From assembly GCA_045576235.1 (NCBI GenBank), contig JAZNGA010000031.1, forward strand, positions 1 to 36,632: a stretch of DNA of 36,632 bases, in the 5' to 3' direction. Below are positions 31,711-36,632 of this stretch, in pieces (the first letter of the stretch is position 1; every line of letters begins with the position of its first letter). The stretch is from SIG437 sp045576235 (lineage in GTDB: Bacteria > Bacillota > Clostridia > UBA1381 > UBA9506). Position numbers and translations under genes: made by a program. Under the pieces are notes generated by a model. It had not been told where the DNA came from and made no database searches. It was given only the letters and a program-made list of their open reading frames with translations.

Positions 31711-32700
31711 ATGAGAGTAGCTGTTATTTTTACGGGCGGAACAATCGGAAGCACTTTAGATGGAGAATGGGTTTCTCTTAATAGTGTCTCAAAACATTTA
31801 CTTATAAGCAATTATTTAAATAAATTTGGAGATGAAGTTAAGTTCGACATCTTTGCTCCGTTTTCTATCTTAAGCGAAAATTTGTCGGGGCACGAACTGT
31901 CAAAGCTGATAAAATGTGTTGATGATTGCTTAAAGAAGAATTATGATGGAATTATTGTTACGCATGGAACAGACACAATTCAATACACGGCTGCCGCTCT
32001 CTGCTACACGCTGGAAGTAACAAACATTCCTGTTTTGCTTGTTTCAGCTAACTATCCTCTTGACGCTGAAATGACAAATGGAAACATTAATTTTGAAGCG
32101 GCTGTTTCGTTTATTAAATCAAGGGCAGGTTGTGGAGTTTTTGTCAGCTATAAAAACACATCTAAAAGTGCAGTAGAATTCCACTATGGAACAAGACTTC
32201 TTTCCCATCTTGAAACAATTGATGACTTATATAGCATTGATAGAGGAGCGTTTGCGTTCTATGAAGATGGAAAAATCTGCTTTAATAGCGGATTTAAACC
32301 TGTAAAAACAAAAAAAGTATATAGAAATTTTAATTTCCGTGATAAATCAGACATTCTTGTTGTGAGTAGTCATCCCGGGGACTCTTTTGAATATAACATC
32401 GAGAAGTTTAAGGCTGTTATTTTAATGCCTTATCATTCATCTACTTTAAACACGGCGAGTGCCGCTTTTGTTGATTTTTGCAAAAGAGCAAGGGAAGGAA
32501 ACATTCCTGTCTTCGTTGTTAATTTACGGTCTGAATTTATTTACGAAAGTTCCAAGGTGTTTGATGAGCTCCATTTAATCAAGCTTCCGCTATGTTGTTT
32601 TGCGGCTGCATATGTTAAATTATGGATTGCCTTAAGCTCCGGATGTGATGTCATAGCTTTTATGAATGAGGAAATTTGCGGAGAATTCCTTGATGATTGA
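31711..32700 (+). CDS. Asparaginase/glutaminase family protein
   Basis: Predicted to hydrolyse L-asparagine to aspartate and ammonia, or a related amide. 329 aa, cytoplasmic. Both catalytic-threonine motifs are present: IFTGGTIGS near residue 6 and VTHGTDTIQYTAA near 85; the SANYPLDAEMTNG and YHSSTLNTAS segments also fit the family. The C-terminal domain looks shorter or more diverged than in well-studied AnsA, so the substrate is uncertain. The start is ATG at 31711, 4 bases after GGAGG; an in-frame TTG at 31696 lies before that site. It sits between nfo and a Y-family polymerase. Confidence 0.85.
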   Translation: MRVAVIFTGGTIGSTLDGEWVSLNSVSKHLLISNYLNKFGDEVKFDIFAPFSILSENLSGHELSKLIKCVDDCLKKNYDGIIVTHGTDTIQYTAAALCYTLEVTNIPVLLVSANYPLDAEMTNGNINFEAAVSFIKSRAGCGVFVSYKNTSKSAVEFHYGTRLLSHLETIDDLYSIDRGAFAFYEDGKICFNSGFKPVKTKKVYRNFNFRDKSDILVVSSHPGDSFEYNIEKFKAVILMPYHSSTLNTASAAFVDFCKRAREGNIPVFVVNLRSEFIYESSKVFDELHLIKLPLCCFAAAYVKLWIALSSGCDVIAFMNEEICGEFLDD

Positions 32701-32727
32701 TTTAGCGACAAATAAAAAAGCTTTTTT

Positions 32728-32756
32728 GAGTGCTGTGAATCGGCGCTCTTTTTTTT
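32728..32756 (+). terminator. Terminator after the asparaginase-like gene
   Basis: GAGTGCTG pairs with CGGCGCTC (two G.U pairs) around a 5-nt loop and is followed by eight T's (32749-32756). Confidence 0.85.
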
Positions 32757-32811
32757 ATGAAAACAAGGGGTTTTGAAAGACAATTAATCAATAAAAATTT
32801 GTGTTTTTCTC

Positions 32812-32840
32812 TTGCATAATGAAAATTTATATGATATAAT
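32812..32840 (+). promoter_or_regulatory. SigA promoter of the Y-family polymerase operon
   Basis: TTGCAT (32812-32817), 17 bp, TATAAT (32835-32840). The predicted transcription start (about 32847) lies inside the SOS box that follows. Confidence 0.75.
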
Positions 32841-32843
32841 AAT

Positions 32844-32865
32844 AAACAGAACATATGTTCTGTTT
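32844..32865. promoter_or_regulatory. LexA (SOS) box of the Y-family polymerase operon
   Basis: A perfect 22-bp palindrome centred on GAACATATGTTC (32849-32860), the classic Bacillota LexA site, placed directly after the -10 box. This predicts DNA-damage induction of the polymerase and its YolD partner. Confidence 0.88.
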
Positions 32866-32876
32866 GTGAGGGAAGT

Positions 32877-34133
32877 ATGGAAAAAATATATTTATGTATA
32901 GATCTGAAAAGCTTTTATGCATCTGTAGAATGTGTGGAAAGAGGGTTAGACCCGTTTGCAACAAATCTTGTTGTCGCTGATTCTGCCCGTGGAAGAGGGG
33001 CAATATGTCTTGCCATAACTCCGGCTATGAAGTCTCTGGGAGTGAAAAACAGATGTAGAATTTTTGAAATTCCTGATAATCTTTCATATGTAACGGCAAA
33101 ACCACGAATGAAGCTTTATATGAAATATTCTGCCGATATTTATGCTATATATCTTAAATTTGTAGCTAAAGAGGATATATATGTATATTCCATAGATGAG
33201 TGTTTTTTTGATGTGACATCATATCTTAAGCTTTACAATAAAACGCCGATAGAAATGGCAAAAATGATTATTGATGCTGTTTATAAAGAAACAGGTATCT
33301 GTGCAACTGCAGGCATTGGAACAAACTTATTTTTGGCAAAAGTCGCTCTTGATATAACTGCTAAACACGCAAAAGATAACATTGGTTTTTTAGATGTAGA
33401 AAAATTTAAAAGAAATCTATGGCACCATAAGCCTATAACTGATATATGGAATGTTGGAAAGGGAATTGCAAAAAGACTGTCAAAGTTTGGAATCGATGAT
33501 TTATATGGCGTTGCACACATAGACGAAAAAGTGCTTTATAAGGAGTTTGGAGTTAATGCCGAATTTCTTATAGACCATGCAAACGGGATAGAAACATGCA
33601 CGATTTCTGACATTCATGAATATGTTCCCGAAAGTGCATCTGTATCAAACGGACAAATTTTGTTTGAGGATTATTCATATGAAGATGCGCTCATAATTTT
33701 AAAGGAAATGATAGAACCATTAGTGCTTGAAATAGTCGAAAAAAATTTTGTGACCAATTCAATTTCACTGTATGTTGGTTATTCGAAAGAAGTTATAAAA
33801 ACGACAGGGGGAACCGTAAAGCTTCAAAACTTCACATCGTCTTTAAATGAAATAACAGAGGCTTTTATCAGCTATTACAGAAAAACAACACAAAAAGGAT
33901 ATCCAATACGCAAGCTTAATCTTGGGCTTAATAATTTAATGGAGGAGGAGTTTGTTGTTTTGGATTTGTTTTCTAATTATGAGTCTAAAGCAAGAGAAAG
34001 GGAAAAGCTGAAAGTTTTAATAGATATAAAAAATAAATTTGGAAAAAATGCAATTTTAAAGGGGACAAGTCTGAACAAAAAAGCCACTGCAATAGTCCGC
34101 AATAAAATGGTAGGGGGGCATAACGGTGAATGA
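32877..34133 (+). CDS. Y-family translesion DNA polymerase (UvrX/YqjW-like, ImpB/MucB/SamB)
   Basis: Error-prone polymerase that copies past damaged bases. 418 aa. Catalytic motifs: CIDLKSFYASVECVERGLDP at the N-terminus with the first metal-binding aspartate, YVYSIDECFFDVT near residue 103 with the S-I-D-E acidic pair, and ATAGIGTNLFLAKVALD near 142; then the thumb helix-hairpin-helix (DIWNVGKGIAKRLSKFGI) and the little-finger domain. ATG at 32877 follows GAGGGAAGT. It overlaps the YolD-like gene by 8 bases and is controlled by a perfect LexA box. This pairing is the Bacillus UvrX-YolD / YqjW-YqjX arrangement rather than DinB. Confidence 0.93.
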   Translation: MEKIYLCIDLKSFYASVECVERGLDPFATNLVVADSARGRGAICLAITPAMKSLGVKNRCRIFEIPDNLSYVTAKPRMKLYMKYSADIYAIYLKFVAKEDIYVYSIDECFFDVTSYLKLYNKTPIEMAKMIIDAVYKETGICATAGIGTNLFLAKVALDITAKHAKDNIGFLDVEKFKRNLWHHKPITDIWNVGKGIAKRLSKFGIDDLYGVAHIDEKVLYKEFGVNAEFLIDHANGIETCTISDIHEYVPESASVSNGQILFEDYSYEDALIILKEMIEPLVLEIVEKNFVTNSISLYVGYSKEVIKTTGGTVKLQNFTSSLNEITEAFISYYRKTTQKGYPIRKLNLGLNNLMEEEFVVLDLFSNYESKAREREKLKVLIDIKNKFGKNAILKGTSLNKKATAIVRNKMVGGHNGE

Positions 34134-34440
34134 CAGAGCAAAACAGTTTTCGTCATTTTCTCCTTTAAGGGGCTACAGCGAGCTGCTTAAAGCAAAAGAA
34201 AAAATAATTGTCGAAAGAAGAGAGCTTTCAGAAGAGGCTATGAAGGAGCTTTCAGAAAAGCTTAGTCAGCTATGCAAAGGGATGATGATAAAAATTATAT
34301 ATTATTCAGACGGTGAATATCTCGAAGCAGAAGGTGTCGTTTCTGATTTTAATGTGTGTTGCAAAAAGCTTACCCTGGTGAAAACCAAGATAAGCTTTGA
34401 AGATATTTATGATTTAAAAATAATAAGTCTTTCCACTTGA
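34126..34440 (+). CDS. YolD-like family protein
   Basis: 104 aa. Family features: RAKQFSSFSPLRGYSELLKAKE at the N-terminus (about residues 4-25), then a charged helix and a small beta-barrel-like end (IIYYSDGEYLEAEGVVS, TLVKTKISFEDIYDLKII). YolD proteins are encoded with Y-family polymerases and are thought to help or limit them, in a role like that of UmuD. The start is GTG at 34126 after GGGGGGCATAAC; it overlaps the polymerase stop, so the two are translationally coupled and share the SOS promoter. Confidence 0.9.
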   Translation: MNDRAKQFSSFSPLRGYSELLKAKEKIIVERRELSEEAMKELSEKLSQLCKGMMIKIIYYSDGEYLEAEGVVSDFNVCCKKLTLVKTKISFEDIYDLKIISLST

Positions 34441-34443
34441 AGA

Positions 34444-35220
34444 TTATTTTTTGAGACATTTCTTGCTCTGAATAAAATAAACAGCTTTTGCAAGAAACAT
34501 ATCAGATAAAATATGGCGCATAGATGCAGCTGTGCGCATTATAAATCCCGGAACAATAACTTCTTTGCCGCGAAATAGCTTTTTAATGGCATATTCAGCA
34601 ACGAGTCTGCTTGAGAGAATAACAGATTTGCCCACTTTTTCTGTTCCGTTCCCGAAAGAAACCTTTGCAATTTCTCCGAATTCTGTTTTAACAGGTCCGG
34701 GGCAAAGAACGCTGATTTTAACATTACTGTCTGCTTGCCTTAATTCTTCAGCAATGCCTTGGGTTAAGCGAAGAACATAGGCTTTAGAGGCGTAATATGC
34801 TGCGAAAAGTGGCCCCGGGAAGAAAGCAGCAAGCGATGCAACATTTAAAATATATCCGCTATCTCTTTTTTTGAATTCCTGAACAAACAATTTTAAAAGA
34901 ATATGCATAGCGCAAATATTTGTATCTATCATTTTAAGCTCAGCGGTTAAGTCTGTCGAAGAAAAAGCTCCAAAAACACCAAATCCTGCGTTGTTAACAA
35001 AAACATCAACCTCGGCAGCTTTGCTCGCTAAATTTTTACAAGCCTCTGCATCTGTAATATCAACACTAATGACCTCAACATTCGTTATAAGCTCTTTTTT
35101 TAATTCTTCCAAACGCTCAGTCCTTCTTGCAACAGCAATTATATCATATCCCTTTTCGGATAAAACATGAGCTATATCGCGTCCGATTCCTGAGCTTGCT
35201 CCAGTGATTAAAGCTTTCAT
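34444..35220 (-). CDS. Short-chain dehydrogenase/reductase
   Basis: NAD(P)H-dependent oxidoreductase of the classical SDR family, 258 aa. Cofactor motif TGASSGIG at residues 6-13, VNNAG near 84, catalytic serine in LNVASLAAF near 133, and Y-x-x-x-K in AAYYASKAYVL near 147; PGPVKTEF follows. The basic residues after the second strand (ARRTERL) suggest NADP preference. Substrate unknown; the pattern resembles DltE/YqjQ-type SDRs. ATG at 35220 follows GAAGGAACAAAATCT. Upstream lie a glycosyltransferase remnant and a strong minus-strand promoter at 35489-35517 that could now drive it. Confidence 0.9.
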   Translation of the reverse strand: MKALITGASSGIGRDIAHVLSEKGYDIIAVARRTERLEELKKELITNVEVISVDITDAEACKNLASKAAEVDVFVNNAGFGVFGAFSSTDLTAELKMIDTNICAMHILLKLFVQEFKKRDSGYILNVASLAAFFPGPLFAAYYASKAYVLRLTQGIAEELRQADSNVKISVLCPGPVKTEFGEIAKVSFGNGTEKVGKSVILSSRLVAEYAIKKLFRGKEVIVPGFIMRTAASMRHILSDMFLAKAVYFIQSKKCLKK

Positions 35221-35249
35221 AGATTTTGTTCCTTCTCTAATGGTGTTGT

Positions 35250-35486
35250 TTAAGAAAAATTTTTAAAAACATAAATTTCATTTCTGGCTATCTCTCTATA
35301 TGAAAATGTATTCATGCCCTTTTCCGTTGATATTTCTTTCGTTTTGTTATATGTATCTTTATTTTCATATAAATTCAATATGCATTTTCTTAATTCATCT
35401 TCTGACACATTTTCAAGCAAAACACAGTTTCTGCCGATATTAATATGTGTAAAGTCCTCAAGTTTATGAATTATATCAACACTTTT
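35250..35486 (-). pseudogene. Remnant of a glycosyltransferase-like gene (C-terminal 78 residues)
   Basis: An open minus-strand frame from a stop at 35487-35489 down to TAA at 35250-35252, with no start codon or ribosome binding site. It reads like the tail of a family-1-type glycosyltransferase: INIGRNCVLLENVSEDELRK, NLYENKDTYNKTKE, then FSYREIARNEI near the end, the usual last helices of that fold. The 5' part of the gene is missing at the point where the mobile-element side begins, so it was probably cut by a rearrangement. The assignment rests on pattern only. Confidence 0.5.
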
Positions 35487-35488
35487 TC

Positions 35489-35517
35489 ATTATACCATAA
35501 CATCTTTAGCTAGTCAA
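35489..35517 (-). promoter_or_regulatory. Outward-facing SigA promoter at the element edge
   Basis: On the minus strand TTGACT (35512-35517), 17 bp, TATAAT (35489-35494). It points away from the recombinase side into the glycosyltransferase remnant and the SDR gene. No intact gene starts directly after it. Confidence 0.65.
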
Positions 35518-35540
35518 TAATTTCACAAACAGAAAGATAA

Positions 35541-35714
35541 TGGCGTTTAGAATGTGCCAACTATGGAACCACAAAAGCAGTAAAGCGAGGACTTACTAGC
35601 GAATTTTACACAGCCTCAAGAGTATGCTATATTGAAGAAACCGATAAGTGTAGGATAAAGAAAAAGTGCTTACGGGAGAAATCCTGTAAGCACTTAGGAA
35701 AATGGTGCGGATAA
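35541..35714 (+). pseudogene. Cysteine-rich open frame without a start (possible gene remnant)
   Basis: 57 codons are open from just after a TAA at 35538 to TAA at 35712-35714, with no ATG, GTG or TTG in frame. Six cysteines occur, including CYIEETDKC, KKCLREKSCKHLG and a final KWCG. I recognise no family. It could be the tail of a plus-strand gene cut at about 35540, but its last third overlaps a minus-strand terminator-like hairpin, so it may be a chance frame. Confidence 0.25.
35655..35695 (-). terminator. Terminator-like hairpin downstream of the serine recombinase
   Basis: On the minus strand AAGTGCTTAC and GTAAGCACTT (within 35664-35695) form a 10-bp stem with a G+C-rich inner part carrying one A/C mismatch, followed by TTTTTCTTT. 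Confidence 0.6.
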
Positions 35715-35753
35715 CAGGACTGTTACTCTTTTTAAGGGAGTGCCCTGTTATCC
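35709..35753. repeat. 10-bp inverted repeat bracketing two converging gene ends
   Basis: GGATAACAGG (35709-35718) and its reverse complement CCTGTTATCC (35744-35753) each contain the stop codon of the frame that ends there (the cysteine-rich frame on plus, the recombinase on minus). It probably folds as a first terminator hairpin; T-rich sequence (TGCTTTTTC) follows on the plus strand. Confidence 0.6.
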
Positions 35754-36632
35754 TGCTTTTTCTATATTAAGTTCGCTGTTAAACTCTACTGTTCCAACAA
35801 ACTTATAATAAATATTTATGTCCTGATAAGTTTCGCCCTGATATTCGTACTTTTCGCCAACTTCAATTCTGTCAATAAGCTCATGTAGAATCTCGTAGTT
35901 GAGTTCTCTAATTCCAATATACTTTTCAATTAAGTTTACAAAGTCTATGGCATTATCCTTTGATTTATGGTACTCGTTAAGCTCGCTTTCTATTCTTGAT
36001 GCCTCGGCTTTTAATTCTGCCTGTTCTTCTTCGTATCCTGCGAGGAGTGATGCCATTCTCTCGCTTGACAGATTTCCTAAGACTGAATTTTCATAGGTCT
36101 TTTTTATCAGGAGTTCAAGCTCGCCGATTCTCTTATTTGCCTTTGCAAGCTTTCGCTGATTATCTTTGGTTTCTGCCATAATCTTTTGCTCGTTGCATTT
36201 AAGTGCCGCTTTGTATAGGGCATCTCTGTCTGTTTCAAGCAGCACGGTTTTTGCATAGATGTCGGCAAGGACTACACCATATAGCTCATCATATCTTATA
36301 TAATGGGACGGGCAGTATTGTTTGCCTTTTAGATTATATGTGTTGCATACATAAGACTTGGTTGCATTGGAGAACACCAATGCTTTTTTACAATCCATAC
36401 ATTTTATTATCTTAGCAAAGATTTGTGTTTCGCCTGTTTTGGTCTCTCTTGCCCGGCTTTCAAGCAGTTTTTGTACTTCATCAAAGGTCTGCTTATCAAT
36501 TATCGGCTCATGGGTATTTTCTACCACAATCCATTCATCCTTTGGAACATCCCTGAACTTCTTTGACTTAAAAGGCTTCTCTTTTCTGTGGTTAACCATA
36601 TTGCCTATGTAAACTTCGTTTATAAGCATATC
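35748..36632 (-). CDS. Large serine recombinase, C-terminal part (gene runs off the window)
   Basis: At least 294 residues of a TnpX/TndX-type site-specific recombinase that moves an integrative element. Visible parts in order: the end of the Recombinase domain (NEVYIGNMVNHRKEKPFKSK, then EPIIDKQTFDEVQKLL), a zinc beta-ribbon (CMDCKKAL ... YVCNTYNLKGKQYCPSHYI), a long coiled coil over about residues 150-225 (KRIGELELLIKKTYEN), and a DUF4368-type C-terminus (LNYEILHELIDRIEVGEK, INIYYKFVG). The catalytic N-terminal domain with its serine lies beyond the right edge; the ATG at 36629 is internal, since the frame continues upstream. It marks one end of a mobile element extending to the right. Confidence 0.9.
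   Translation of the reverse strand, partial: DMLINEVYIGNMVNHRKEKPFKSKKFRDVPKDEWIVVENTHEPIIDKQTFDEVQKLLESRARETKTGETQIFAKIIKCMDCKKALVFSNATKSYVCNTYNLKGKQYCPSHYIRYDELYGVVLADIYAKTVLLETDRDALYKAALKCNEQKIMAETKDNQRKLAKANKRIGELELLIKKTYENSVLGNLSSERMASLLAGYEEEQAELKAEASRIESELNEYHKSKDNAIDFVNLIEKYIGIRELNYEILHELIDRIEVGEKYEYQGETYQDINIYYKFVGTVEFNSELNIEKAG

Noticed and set aside
1..36632. CRISPR array, rRNA genes or anti-phage island
   Set aside because: No regularly spaced direct repeats, rRNA sequence, or recognisable defence genes were seen; the only mobile signature is the serine recombinase at the right edge.

Overview
The window reads as a chromosomal segment of a low-GC, anaerobic, endospore-forming bacterium of the Bacillota, most likely class Clostridia. 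The grounds are A+T-rich spacers, strong AGGAGG-type ribosome binding sites, frequent TTG/GTG starts, a complete spoIIA operon (spoIIAA-spoIIAB-sigF) behind a sigma-H-like promoter, spoVT, rubrerythrin, and SOS boxes of the Bacillota GAAC-N4-GTTC type. The species cannot be named from the sequence. Almost everything is ordinary chromosome; only the last ~1.1 kb looks mobile.

Layout. 1-320: tRNA-Arg(CCU) on the minus strand with its own promoter and a terminator. 671-4263 (minus): three-gene sugar ABC importer (ATPase, permease, lipoprotein binding protein). 4345-5895 (plus): a CNNM/CorC-type divalent-cation transporter behind a leader that holds a 42-codon upstream ORF with an acidic N-terminus and, nested inside that ORF, a terminator-like hairpin. 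5901-10083 (minus): dacF-like carboxypeptidase, then an rluB-galT-galK operon. 10181-11897 (plus): hpf and an orphan AraC regulator. 11932-20017 (minus): a compact housekeeping operon xseB-ispA-divergent PAP2-aroE-DUF2156-GNAT-trmFO-pcrA. 20198-22098 (plus): a monocistronic 581-aa protein of unknown function. 22101-23719 (plus): spoIIA operon. 23752-26535 (minus): PucR-type regulator followed by ftsE-ftsX. 26632-27368 (plus): a TauE/SafE-like permease split into two half-genes. 27447-27992 (minus): spoVT, with a palindromic intergenic repeat against its ribosome binding site. 28252-29300 (plus): membrane acyltransferase; 29354-29959 (minus): orphan zinc-ribbon protein; 30043-30698 (plus): rubrerythrin. 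30728-34440 (plus): nfo, an asparaginase-like gene and a Y-family polymerase/YolD pair, with LexA-type boxes in front of nfo and of the polymerase. 34444-35220 (minus): short-chain dehydrogenase. 35250-36632: a decayed glycosyltransferase tail, a cysteine-rich open frame and the C-terminal part of a large serine recombinase that runs off the window, i.e. one edge of an integrated element.

How the genes work together. galT and galK supply two Leloir-pathway steps (galE is not here) and the ABC importer could feed sugars, but nothing ties the two together. nfo and the Y-family polymerase form a DNA-damage island. spoIIA and spoVT are the early and late ends of the sporulation sigma cascade. The most interesting item is the leader of the CNNM/CorC gene, whose promoter, acidic leader peptide and overlapping terminator would fit a translation-coupled attenuator, possibly sensing Mg2+. 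That is a hypothesis built from visible sequence elements and needs experimental support.
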